From positions 4,121,608-4,185,607 of the forward strand of contig NW_023503376.1 in assembly GCF_014529535.1 (NCBI RefSeq): a stretch of 64,000 nt of DNA, read 5' to 3'. Numbering within the stretch: position 1 is the first letter of the stretch; each line of letters begins with the position of its first letter. Under the pieces are notes generated by a model. The model was not told the origin of the DNA, searched no databases, and worked only from the letters and a program-made list of their open reading frames with translations. The translations under genes and the position numbers were made by a program. Origin of the DNA: Bradysia coprophila (Eukaryota; Arthropoda; Insecta; Diptera; Sciaridae). Below are positions 54,428 through 64,000 of this stretch, one piece after another.

Positions 54428-56335
54428 TTAATCTACTTCTTCAACAGTCGGTCCCGCCGTTCGACCACCAAAACCACCAGCCTGTTGACCACAACTTGTC
54501 GATTGGCTGCCACCATGTAATTTCGTCAGTATCGGACTGCACACTTTGGTTAGCTCCTTCAGTCTGTCCTCGAACTCTTCCTTTTCGGCCAACGAATTGC
54601 CATCCAGCCACTTGATGTGTTCGTTGCATTTGTCACGAACCGTTGCCTTGTCAGCTTCACTCAATTTATCGCCACATTCGTCAATGGCTTGCTTAATGCC
54701 AAAGATGTAACTTTCCAAATTGTTTCTGGCTGCAATTTTATCTCGCTGTCGTTCATCCTCCTCCTTGTAGCGCTCTGCCTCGGCCAACATACGGTCGATT
54801 TCGGATTGTGATAGTCTGCCTCTGTCGTTCTTGATTGTGATGTTATTGACTTTGCCGGTGCTCAATTCTTTGGCTGATACATTCAGGATCCCATTGGCGT
54901 CCATATTGAAGGTGACTTCAATTTTCGGTACACCTCTCGGCGCTGGTGGTATTCCAGTCAATTGGAAATTGCCCAACAGATTGTTGTCTTTGGTTAGAGC
55001 TCGTTCGCCTTCAAACACTTGAATGGACACTCCTGGTTGGTTGTCCGAGTACGTGGTAAATGTTTGCGTTTGTTTGCACGGAATTCGGGAGTTTCGCTCA
55101 ACGATTTTCGTCATCACACCGCCGGCTGTTTCAATTCCGAGTGAAAGTGGTGCTACATCGACCAAAAGTACGTCTTGAATCTTAGAGTCTTGGTCACCGT
55201 TTATGATGGCAGCTTGAACAGCAGCACCATAGGCCACCGCTTCATCCGGATTGATCGATAAGTTCAATGTCTTGCCGCAGAAATAGTTTTGAAGCAATGC
55301 TTGCACCTTCGGAATTCTCGTCGAGCCACCGACCATCACAATGTCGTCGATCTGCCGTTTGTCCATTTTTGCATCTCGCAAAGCCTTTTCCACCGGTTCG
55401 ATTGTCGATCGGAACAGGTCAGCGCACAGCTCTTCGAAACGGGCACGCGAGATTTTCGTGTAGAAGTCAATGCCGTCAATCAGAGCGTCAATTTCGATTG
55501 TAGCTTCCGTACTGGACGACAAAGTACGTTTAGCCCGTTCGGCTGCTGTTCTCAATCGTCGAAGGGCTCTTGCATTGGCAGTCAAATCCTTGTTGTTCTT
55601 TCGTTTGAATTCTTCGCAGAAATGGGACACAAGTCGATTGTCGAAGTCCTCACCACCCAAATGCGTGTCTCCGGCTGTTGATTTCACCTCAAACAATGAT
55701 CCCTCGTCGATGGTCAGAATGGATACATCAAAAGTCCCACCTCCGAGATCGAAAATCAGAACATTTCGTTCGCCTTTCAGATTTTTATCCAAGCCATAAG
55801 CCAATGCGGCTGCAGTCGGTTCATTAATGATACGAAGTACGTTGAGTCCAGCAATCACACCGGCATCTTTAGTGGCTTGTCGCTGGGAATCATTGAAGTA
55901 AGCTGGCACTGTAATGACCGCATTCTGAACCGATTCACCAAGGTATGCCTCAGCCGTTTCCTTCATTTTTGTTAGAACCATTGAGCTGATTTCTTCCGGT
56001 GCAAATCGTTTCCGTTCACCTTTGAACTCTGCCACAATCTTGGGCGTTCCATTTTCGCTCACCACTGTGAATGGCCAATGTTTCATGTCCTCTTGGATTT
56101 TCTTGTCGTCGAATTTCCGTCCAATGAGTCGTTTTGCGTCGAAAATCGTATTTTTGGGATTCATAGCCACTTGATTCTTAGCTGCATCGCCAATCAAACG
56201 TTCCGAATCGGTGAAGGCAACGTAACTGGGTGTTGTACGATTTCCCTGGTCATTGGCAATAATTTCCACTTTACCGTGCTGGAATACACCAACACAGGAG
56301 TAGGTTGTGCCCAGATCAATTCCGATTGCTGGCAT
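54428..56335 (-). CDS. Hsp70: Inducible cytosolic Hsp70
   Basis: Intronless, 635 residues, start [13 protein letters not shown] at 56335 (a GTG further upstream is in frame but not a start). The ATPase domain (about 1-385) shows IDLGTTYS (6-13), [13 protein letters not shown] and [12 protein letters not shown]. The substrate-binding domain follows, then a lid ending in GPTVEEVD; the terminal EEVD binds TPR co-chaperones and marks a cytosolic/nuclear Hsp70. It refolds proteins after heat stress with J-proteins and nucleotide exchange factors. No intron, a heat-shock-element cluster upstream (56646-56750), TTTATATG as TATA (56584-56591) and AATAAA at about 54377 in the 3' UTR all fit a heat-inducible gene. 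Length and motifs are complete. Confidence 0.97.
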   Translation of the reverse strand: MPAIGIDLGTTYSCVGVFQHGKVEIIANDQGNRTTPSYVAFTDSERLIGDAAKNQVAMNPKNTIFDAKRLIGRKFDDKKIQEDMKHWPFTVVSENGTPKIVAEFKGERKRFAPEEISSMVLTKMKETAEAYLGESVQNAVITVPAYFNDSQRQATKDAGVIAGLNVLRIINEPTAAALAYGLDKNLKGERNVLIFDLGGGTFDVSILTIDEGSLFEVKSTAGDTHLGGEDFDNRLVSHFCEEFKRKNNKDLTANARALRRLRTAAERAKRTLSSSTEATIEIDALIDGIDFYTKISRARFEELCADLFRSTIEPVEKALRDAKMDKRQIDDIVMVGGSTRIPKVQALLQNYFCGKTLNLSINPDEAVAYGAAVQAAIINGDQDSKIQDVLLVDVAPLSLGIETAGGVMTKIVERNSRIPCKQTQTFTTYSDNQPGVSIQVFEGERALTKDNNLLGNFQLTGIPPAPRGVPKIEVTFNMDANGILNVSAKELSTGKVNNITIKNDRGRLSQSEIDRMLAEAERYKEEDERQRDKIAARNNLESYIFGIKQAIDECGDKLSEADKATVRDKCNEHIKWLDGNSLAEKEEFEDRLKELTKVCSPILTKLHGGSQSTSCGQQAGGFGGRTAGPTVEEVD

Positions 56336-56583
56336 TTTCACTTGATTTTTTACTCGAATCACTTTTCAACGATAAACAAATTTCTCTTGAAATTACTTCA
56401 CCAAATTAATTACTTATTTGTCCTGATCGAATTTACTTTCACTGTAATTCACTTGCCTTTTTATTCTATAAAATTCACAGAATTTAAATCGTTCAATTCA
56501 AGAAATTTTCTTTTGACTTTTCTCTTAGTTGTTCACTGTTTGCTTTCAGTTGAAACTATGATGAACCGTGCAAATGTTCACCG

Positions 56584-56811
56584 TTTATATGTTAAAACCA
56601 CTCGCATATGGAAAATTCGTCAATGTTCTCTACATTCGTAGGGTTTTCTCGAACATTCGAGTAAACGATAATAACCAGACGAAGAATCAACTAGAATGTT
56701 CGAGTAAACCGTACAACATTCGAGTTCACATAGCATGAATGTTCGAGAAAACCCTACGAATGTAGAGAACATTGACGAATTTTCCATATGCGAGTGGTTT
56801 TAACATATAAA
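56584..56811. promoter_or_regulatory. Shared divergent heat-shock promoter
   Basis: Between the two Hsp70 genes are heat shock elements of alternating TTC/GAA 5-bp modules: TTC-GAA-TTC at 56646-56658, GAA-TTC-GAG at 56694-56704 and GAA-TTC-GAA at 56737-56749, plus a weaker TTC at 56719. The outer two are mirror images. TATA boxes lie on both sides (TTTATATG at 56584-56591 for the left gene, CATATAAA at 56804-56811 for the right). HSF trimers would bind here and could drive both genes. Confidence 0.9.
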
Positions 56812-57071
56812 CGGTGAACATTTGCACGGTTCATCATAGTTTCAACTGAAAGCAAACAGTGAACAACTAAGAGAAAAGTCAAAAGAAAATTTCTTGAATT
56901 GAAAGATTTAAATTCTGTGAATTTTATAGAATAAAAAGGCAAGTGAATTACAGTGAAAGTAAATTCGATCAAAGAGACAACCAGGACAAATCAGTAATTA
57001 ATTTGGTGAAGTAATTTCAAGAGAAATTTGTTTATCGTTGAAAAGTGATTCGAGTAAAAAATCAAGTGAAA

Positions 57072-58978
57072 ATGCCAGCAATCGGAATTGATCTGGGCAC
57101 AACCTACTCCTGTGTTGGTGTATTCCAGCACGGTAAAGTGGAAATTATTGCCAATGACCAGGGAAATCGTACAACACCCAGTTACGTTGCCTTCACCGAT
57201 TCGGAACGTTTGATTGGCGATGCAGCTAAGAATCAAGTGGCTATGAACCCAAAAATACGATTTTCGACGCAAAACGACTCATTGGACGGAAATTCGACGA
57301 CAAGAAAATCCAAGAGGACATGAAACATTGGCCATTCACAGTGGTGAGCGAAAATGGAACGCCCAAGATTGTGGCAGAGTTCAAAGGTGAACGGAAACGA
57401 TTTGCACCGGAAGAAATCAGCTCAATGGTTCTAACAAAAATGAAGGAAACGGCTGAGGCATACCTTGGTGAATCGGTTCAGAATGCGGTCATTACAGTGC
57501 CAGCTTACTTCAATGATTCCCAGCGACAAGCCACTAAAGATGCCGGTGTGATTGCTGGACTCAACGTACTTCGTATCATTAATGAACCGACTGCAGCCGC
57601 ATTGGCTTATGGCTTGGATAAAAATCTGAAAGGCGAACGAAATGTTCTGATTTTCGATCTCGGAGGTGGGACTTTTGATGTATCCATTCTGACCATCGAC
57701 GAGGGATCATTGTTTGAGGTGAAATCAACAGCCGGAGACACGCATTTGGGTGGTGAGGACTTCGACAATCGACTTGTGTCCCATTTCTGCGAAGAATTCA
57801 AACGAAAGAACAACAAGGATTTGACTGCCAATGCAAGAGCCCTTCGACGATTGAGAACAGCAGCCGAACGGGCTAAACGTACTTTGTCGTCCAGTACGGA
57901 AGCTACAATCGAAATTGACGCTCTGATTGACGGCATTGACTTCTACACGAAAATCTCGCGTGCCCGTTTCGAAGAGCTGTGCGCTGACCTGTTCCGATCG
58001 ACAATCGAACCGGTGGAAAAGGCTTTGCGAGATGCAAAAATGGACAAACGGCAGATCGACGACATTGTGATGGTCGGTGGCTCGACGAGAATTCCGAAGG
58101 TGCAAGCATTGCTTCAAAACTATTTCTGCGGCAAGACATTGAACTTATCGATCAATCCGGATGAAGCGGTGGCCTATGGTGCTGCTGTTCAAGCTGCCAT
58201 CATAAACGGTGACCAAGACTCTAAGATTCAAGACGTACTTTTGGTCGATGTAGCACCACTTTCACTCGGAATTGAAACAGCCGGCGGTGTGATGACGAAA
58301 ATCGTTGAGCGAAACTCCCGAATTCCGTGCAAACAAACGCAAACATTTACCACGTACTCGGACAACCAACCAGGAGTGTCCATTCAAGTGTTTGAAGGCG
58401 AACGAGCTCTAACCAAAGACAACAATCTGTTGGGCAATTTCCAATTGACTGGAATACCACCAGCGCCGAGAGGTGTACCGAAAATTGAAGTCACCTTCAA
58501 TATGGACGCCAATGGGATCCTGAATGTATCAGCCAAAGAATTGAGCACCGGCAAAGTCAATAACATCACAATCAAGAACGACAGAGGCAGACTATCACAA
58601 TCCGAAATCGACCGAATGTTGGCCGAGGCAGAACGCTACAAAGAGGAGGATGAACGACAACGAGATAAAATTGCAGCCAGAAACAATTTGGAAAGTTACA
58701 TCTTTGGCATTAAGCAAGCCATTGACGAATGTGGCGATAAATTGAGTGAAGCGGACAAGGCAACGGTTCGTGACAAATGCAACGAACACATCAAGTGGCT
58801 GGATGGCAATTCGTTGGCCGAAAAGGAAGAGTTCGAGGACAGACTGAAGGAGCTAACCAAAGTGTGCAGTCCGATAATGACGAAATTACATGGTGGCAGT
58901 CAATCGACAAGTTGTGGTCAACAGGCTGGTGGTTTTGGTGGTCGAACGGCGGGACCGACTGTTGAAGAAGTAGATTAA
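57072..58978 (+). pseudogene. Hsp70: Hsp70 second copy, single-base frameshift
   Basis: Nearly identical to the gene at 54428-56335, with ATG at 57072 and stop at 58976-58978. One base is missing at about 57247: the sister has ATGAATCCCAAA where this has ATGAACCCAAA. The frame is lost after [10 protein letters not shown] (about residue 60) and runs to an early stop near 57323, while the original frame is otherwise open from 57320 on (552 codons). All later motifs including EEVD are preserved. Either a very recent inactivation or an assembly/sequencing error in a homopolymer-like context; the lack of other damage favours recency or error. An internal start could make an N-truncated protein lacking the first phosphate loop. 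Confidence 0.85.
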
Positions 58979-59084
58979 GATAACTGTATTAATGTTAAGA
59001 TTAGTGTAAACAACGACAAAACTATTTTATTTGAATAAATTTTAAGTTTAATTCTGAAGACTGACAAGATGACGTTTTTTCTTG

Positions 59085-59759
59085 ACGCTTTTGTATTTCT
59101 GGGATTCAGTCAGAACCAAATTAATAAGGCAAAAAGTATGTATACGCAGAGTGTAGGTCCTATTTGGATAGTTTTCTTGAACAGGCACTTTGAACCAACA
59201 TTCTAGAAAACCACAGAAATCAAAAAATATTTTCTTTAAAATAAGATTTTCGGCCATTGAATTTGAGCTTTTGGTGTGAACTAAACAGAATAGGAAGTTG
59301 GTTTCACCAAGACTGTAAACTTTACTGATAGTAACGCACTTCTTGATTGGCAAAGACGGCGATGTTAAACTTCAATTTTGGACTCAGCCTTGATTTTATT
59401 GACCTTTTATTGACGCCTGTAAAATTGATCATTTTGAGTTGATTGAGCAAATTATGGACCGAAATGAGTTTCTCAAAAAATTTGGCGAAGATCAACCGTT
59501 GAACCCTCAATTGTTCGTTCTTTTGAATTCTTTGTGTTACATGCGATTCGATTAACCGATCATCTTTACTGTTAGATTCTAACACGATTGCAAGATTGCA
59601 TTGAGTCTGTTAAGCTAGAATTAAGCTTGTGTCACCATACGCTTAAGGAAAGCATTCCGTTTTGAACACGACTCAATTTTGCCTCAGTAGGAGCCGAGAG
59701 TTCTTTCTCAAAAATGCATTTTTATTCGCCGGGTTTATGTTTAACTGTCGGTACGGACC
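59085..59759. other. Spacer after the Hsp70 repeat, no gene seen
   Basis: Two minus-strand frames of 87-101 codons have no recognisable motif and no start context. Confidence 0.35.
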
Positions 59760-61160
59760 CAGAGCCTAATATTTGGGAATCGTTTTTGAGAATTTTTGGG
59801 AATTTAGGGAATTTTAGTGAATTTTTGGGAATTTAGGGAATTTTTGGAAATTTATGGAATTTTAGTGAATTTTTGGGAATTTAGGGAATTTTTGGGAATT
59901 TTTTGGGAATTTTTTGGGAATTTTAGGGAATTAATTCCCAAAAATTCACAAAAAATTTCTTTTCTTTGGAAGGATATAATTCTTGTCGATGTACTCGCAC
60001 CAGCCAGGGCGTATACTCTACTTGTAGGTCTCTCCAAAGCCGACATTAGTACAACACTGCAATAATTTAAGAGCAATCTACACTCCGACCCCCTTGAAAT
60101 ACATTTTTGATGATAACTTTTTATTCGAATTATTTTTTAAAAAAGTGGCCTCATTGTTTGGTACCAGAACATATAAGGTTTCGATAGCCACTGGAATTGT
60201 CCAGATTGATGTAGTGTACTGAGAAAAAACTCAAAACTCCTAAAATTTGTGTTTTTTGTGATATTTTTTGGACTTTTGAGTTTTCTCGGCGTAGACTGCA
60301 TCAATTTTGACAATAAACCGCGAGCCTCATATTATTTTTATTTCAATGAACACATCAAAAACACACTGAAAATGTATATTGATATTGGAAAAGTGGAATT
60401 TGAAATTCTTAATTTCAGTTTAAAAAGCCGCTCCAAAAAAAAACAATTTCGTGACTTAACAATTTGGGATGTTTTATTTGTTGACAGTTTGTTTTAATTG
60501 TGATCGCCGAGATAACCAAAAAACCAACACTAACAAACAAAACATTTCGATTCTTTAGAGTTTCCGTACGTGTGTTCATCATGGCAGGGATTTTTTTAAT
60601 TATTTAAAAAAAAAAAAAAGTTTTTTTAACAAAACTAAACTTTTACTTTATATGTTGTGGCACCAAACGATGAAACCACTTTTTTCAAAAAATATTCTAA
60701 TAAGAAGTTATCATCGAAAATGTTTTTCATAGAAGGTCGGAGTGTAGACTGCTCTTAAAATAATTATTTTTGAGTTATAGCCGCAAAAAGGTTTTCGGTA
60801 CCCTCTGACATGCTTTCACCTTTGAACACTTTAACCGAAAATTTAAAAAAATGTTCGAAAAAAATGAAAGATACGATTCTCTAGAGTTGAAGACAAATCT
60901 ACCACTACTTAAAATCGGAGACCACTTGTTACCCTATCACCATCACCTCCAGTTTTGGCGATATGCCGCTTAAGCTCAATTTAGTGAACATATTATATTC
61001 AATATGTTCTGAAATATTTGTTGTTGTTTTTTTTTGGAATTTTTGGGAATTTTAGGGAATTTTTGGGAATTTAGGGAATTTTTGGGAATTTTTTAGAATT
61101 TTAGGGAATTTTTGGGAATTTTGGGAATTTAGAGAATTAATTCCCAAATATTGGGCTCTG
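59760..61160 (-). mobile_element. CAGAGCCTAATATTTGGGAA element, copy 2 (inverted)
   Basis: 1401 bp, reverse complement of 24643-26179, with the same ends and the 6-bp direct repeat CGGACC at 59754-59759 and 61161-61166. The core GCCAGGGCGTATACTCTACT is at about 60003. No transposase frame. Confidence 0.87.
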
Positions 61161-61166
61161 CGGACC

Positions 61167-62076
61167 ACCGTGGTAAAAAATTAGATCATTTTGATCCGAG
61201 TTACATAAACTATTGTATGTTCATTGTTCAGGCGCACCAAAGTCACATTTTAAACAAAAGTTGACGACGGAGAGGTGGGAAAAACTGTTTTCGTTTTGGC
61301 TCTCTATCGGGTGAGAGAATATGAGAGAAGCGGGGTAACGAAACTTTTCATTTTGTTTGATTCCAGTGAAACACTTGAGATGGTTTTAAGTTTTCAAATA
61401 ATTTTCTTAATTTTTATTCGGACTATGAATGCTATTTACGTTTTGTTTGTTTTGTTTTCTCATTTAAAAATTTAGATAAAAATGTCCAGTACACAATATG
61501 TTTTTCATTTTAAATAAATAAGTTAAATTTATATACAAAATACAAGGAACGATTAAATATTAATGAACGAAAGTAAAAATTTCTTTTTTAAAGGAATTCA
61601 TCATGTTTCATCATGTTTCATCATCATCTTATTTAAAATTGTTAATAATATAATGTAATGTCAACGGTCTTTTTGTTAAATGTTTTTATTCATTTCATCT
61701 TCTTTAAGTCAATTTAAATTTTGTAAATTTTATTTTTCTGTTTTTTTGCTTTTATTTAATTATTATTCAGCTGTTGCTTATTAATTCAAAATTTTTGTTT
61801 TGTTTGTATTAAAGTTATTATTTCTGTTGTCTTATTAGATCATAATTTAAGCTGTGCGATGTCCATTCTCCACATTTCTGCAATCGATTTTCGTCCGATA
61901 GGAATACAGTGATTGCAAAGGAACATGTAACAATTCCACGATTTGTGTGAAATTCGATTCTGTTGGGGAAGAGAGAATTGTTGTTTTTCGTTAGCCAAGA
62001 ATAGAAGACAGATGTGGGTAGAAATAGCACAACATGACACTTGATTAAGTTGAAATCATAAGAAATTTGACACGAG
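61167..62076. other. AT-rich gene-free stretch
   Basis: Homopolymer-rich. A CATCATGTTTCATCATGTTT duplication is near 61600. No credible gene. Confidence 0.4.
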
Positions 62077-62973
62077 AGGGACTCTTTTGAGAACCAGCCT
62101 ACCGAAATCAGACGAATTTTCCAGAGGACTTTAATGTGCCTAGAAAGGACGTCGACCCTAGAAGCCAAAACCACTTTCAAAAAAATTCTTCGAAGCTTGT
62201 GTGGCTGATGAAAGGTGAGCAAAAACCGAAAAATTGCAATTTTCTTACCAAAATTTCTCCAGTTACATGAGCCGTACAGGGTCGTGTGGGGTGTCATTGG
62301 AAAGGTAATCACACGTGTTGAGCCGAATAGGGACTTGTTGTGTTTAAAATTTATCGACACTGAAATATGAGCAAGTCAAGTTTTCAACCGAAGACTTACA
62401 CTGTTCTTACAGAAATTTCTCGAGGTGCAGAAAACGTACATGGTCGTGTAGGGTATTATTTGAAAGGTAATTTTATGTGCTTTTGGGCCGAATAGGGACT
62501 TATGGGGTTTGGATGCATATGCGGTGAAATATGGACACTTAAACCTTTCAACCTCTATTTCATCGTAGATGCATCCAGATCACATAAAACCCCATTTGGC
62601 CCAAAAGCACATTAAATTACCTGTCAAATGACACCCTACACGACCATGTACGTTTTGTGTACCTCGAGAAATTTCAGTAAGAACAGTGTAAGTCTTCGGT
62701 TGAAAACTTGACTTGCACGTATTTCAGTGTTGGATGAATTTTAAAACCAATAAGTCTCTATTCGGCTCAATAGTACGTGTGATTATCTTTCTAATGACAC
62801 CCCACACGACCCTGTACGGCTCGTGTAACTGGAGAAATTTTTGTAAGAAACGTGCAAGTTTTCGGTTTTTGATCACCTTTCACCAGCCAGACAAGCTTCG
62901 AAGCACATATAAAAAAGTCCACTGGAAAATGCGTCCGATTTCGGTCGGCTGTTTTTCAAAAGAATCCCTCCGA
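62077..62973. mobile_element. 0.9-kb fold-back element
   Basis: Arms of about 430 bp mirror each other around 62540 (AGGGACTCTTTTGAGAACCA at the left, its diverged inverse near 62945). Each arm holds two related sub-units containing GAAATTTCTCGAGGTGCAGA-like and ACCCTACACGACCATGTACG-like stretches. The long frames on both strands are translations of the repeat. Confidence 0.75.
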
Positions 62974-63460
62974 TAGTACAAGCAAATCCATCAGTGGTAA
63001 TTACAGAATTGACTGTAGGTACTCAAAGCAAAGCGAAAGAGTTGTAGGTGTTGCATCATCAGAAAATCGTTCTGATGTCTCCTTGTGATATCACAACAGC
63101 ATGTTCTTGTGTTTTCCTATTTTCAATCGCATAGAAAACAATCAACTCCAACAAGAGCAATATTTGCGACCCGAGTGCAGCGAGTGCAACAAGTGAGTGC
63201 TGTTTTGTTCTCTCAATGCTTGAAAGTGATAAAATGAGTTTCCTTCGCGACTTTGAAATTTCTATGCGCCTTTTCATTAGCAGTGACAAGGAATAGGCGG
63301 CTTCACTCAAAACGATCTTAAATAGATCTGTCCTTGCTTGCAGAAAATGTGTTGAGAAATCAGATGTGGGGAGAAACGCCCTCACCGCAAATGAGGGTAG
63401 TAAATACAAGCATGCCAAATTCACCGATAGAGAATTTGTGTCTACCGTTCATCTCCTTCA
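62974..63460. other. 3' side of the Nudix gene, final exon not identified
   Basis: The downstream exon(s) of the minus-strand Nudix gene should lie here or further left, but no stretch could be matched with confidence. The frame at 63059-63424 minus (..MKRRIEISKSRRKLIL..) is possible but unconvincing. Confidence 0.3.
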
Positions 63461-63479
63461 AATTCAAATCAACTCACCA

Positions 63480-64000
63480 TTTTCAGCAGTTATAACGCCA
63501 TGTCGTATCAAAAAATCTATAACCACCGGACAGCTGGTGGTTTTGAAGTCAGCCGAAAATACCTTCTCCAAACATTGATTAGCCGGTAACAATTCGAATG
63601 CTTGCACTTCGCCATCGGCATTCGTAGGCACAAAATCGGGCGGCAATTCTAAATCGAATACAAATTCGGTGTTCGGAAAGATGCCCCGTTCACTTTCAAA
63701 CAGAAACGACACACAACCGGCCGACACCAGATTTTTCACTAAATTTTCGGGAATCGAAGCCTCTTCGGCGGCTTCTTTGACGGCCGTTTCCATAATACCG
63801 AAACCAACCGATAAACCGCCGCCCACCATATTGTCCCACTTGCCAGGCCATGTTTGCTTCGTGTCGGATCGTTGCTGCAACCAAATGCACAATCCTTTCG
63901 TTGGATGACGAACGAAACCGTTTATGTCAACTCCGTAGTTTCGAATGCCGAACAGACACGTAGCCGATCGATCCATTTTGAAGAGGCTATTGTGTCCCGC
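63480..64000 (-). CDS. Nudix hydrolase, Tnr3/DUF4743 type, partial
   Basis: A minus-strand exon enters from beyond 64000; the frame is open to the edge, so the ATG at 63976 is internal. It ends at a donor (G|GTGAGT, about 63480). The readable part starts LFKMDRSATCLFGIRNYGVD and contains HPTKGLCIWLQQRS, PGKWDNMVGGGLSVGFG and the Nudix-box end ETAVKEAAEEASI with the metal-binding KE..EE glutamates. This order is typical of the eukaryotic family related to yeast YJR142W and the Nudix part of fission-yeast Tnr3. Their N-terminal DUF4743 domain would be encoded to the right of the window. Members hydrolyse thiamine-diphosphate-like or other nucleoside-diphosphate-linked substrates; the exact substrate here is unknown. 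Confidence 0.88.

Larger units (their letters stand above)
54318..59084. repeat. 4.8-kb inverted repeat carrying two Hsp70 genes
   Basis: Arms of about 2.35 kb run from 54318 to about 56690 and from about 56705 to 59084. They cover promoter, 5' UTR, coding and 3' UTR. Differences are few: a 12-bp insertion in the right 5' UTR (near 56973), one deleted base in the right coding region, and scattered substitutions, including one that changes Leu to Met near the C-terminus. Identity stops abruptly after TTTTTTCTTGAC. Confidence 0.92.

Noticed and set aside
54617-55799. Long frames opposite the Hsp70 coding strand
   Set aside because: Known antisense-frame artefacts of Hsp70 codon use; mirrored identically in the second copy.
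61818-62360. 180-codon minus-strand frame
   Set aside because: Most of it lies in the left arm of the 0.9-kb palindrome and has a mirrored counterpart at 62713-62976; no protein family.

Overview
The window looks like nuclear DNA of an insect, most likely a fly. The genes are split by short GT-AG introns (often 55-70 bp), the DNA between them is very AT-rich, and the recognisable proteins are animal families: eIF3h, ANKRD39, an ankyrin/SOCS-box protein, a cathepsin L, an SPSB3-like SPRY protein, a C2H2 zinc-finger protein, inducible Hsp70 and a Tnr3-type Nudix hydrolase. A nematoceran such as a fungus gnat or gall midge is my guess from the overall flavour; I cannot prove it without a search. 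There is no bacterial-style operon, CRISPR array or functional tRNA/rRNA gene.

Layout. 1-1.5 kb: short repeats, a fold-back element and one possible terminal exon. 1.55-4.63 kb (+): a GFRP-like gene, then ANKRD39, whose first intron holds a dead hAT-like transposon. 5.06-6.98 kb: a satellite with a 219-bp higher-order period. 7.9-9.2 kb (-): eIF3h. 9.8-15 kb: repeats, a 1.15-kb CGTACG-ended element and fold-backs. 15.3-16.6 kb (+): a cathepsin L-like gene lacking a visible signal-peptide exon, with a MITE in one intron. 16.9-18.35 kb: a decayed non-LTR retrotransposon carrying a later insertion. 18.8-20.65 kb: tandem and fold-back repeats. 20.87-23.63 kb (+): a nine-exon ankyrin/SOCS-box gene. 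24.6-32.6 kb: almost all mobile-element debris. 32.65-43.1 kb (-): an SPSB3-like gene whose 5.5-kb intron holds a complete SDR gene on the other strand plus nested transposons. 43.1-48.1 kb: gene-poor. 48.27-51.42 kb (-): a zinc-finger gene with about 15 fingers and a palindromic element in an intron. 51.8-53.8 kb: a fold-back element with a CGTACG-ended element between its arms. 54.3-59.1 kb: two nearly identical Hsp70 genes, head to head, forming a 4.8-kb inverted repeat. 59.76-63 kb: more transposons and a long palindrome. 63.46-64 kb (-): a Nudix gene running off the window.

How the genes relate. They are mostly independent housekeeping or stress genes: translation initiation (eIF3h), tetrahydrobiopterin control (GFRP), cullin-RING ubiquitin adaptors (ASB-like, SPSB3-like), proteolysis (cathepsin L) and heat shock (Hsp70). 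Two physical arrangements are informative: the divergent Hsp70 pair sharing one heat-shock-element cluster, and the SDR gene nested in an intron of the SPSB3-like gene.

The richest biology is the mobile-element stratigraphy. Several insertions can be dated relative to each other because target-site duplications or empty sites are visible in the window. I found no convincing unknown multi-gene system. All calls rest on reading the sequence; family names come from recognised motifs, not searches.
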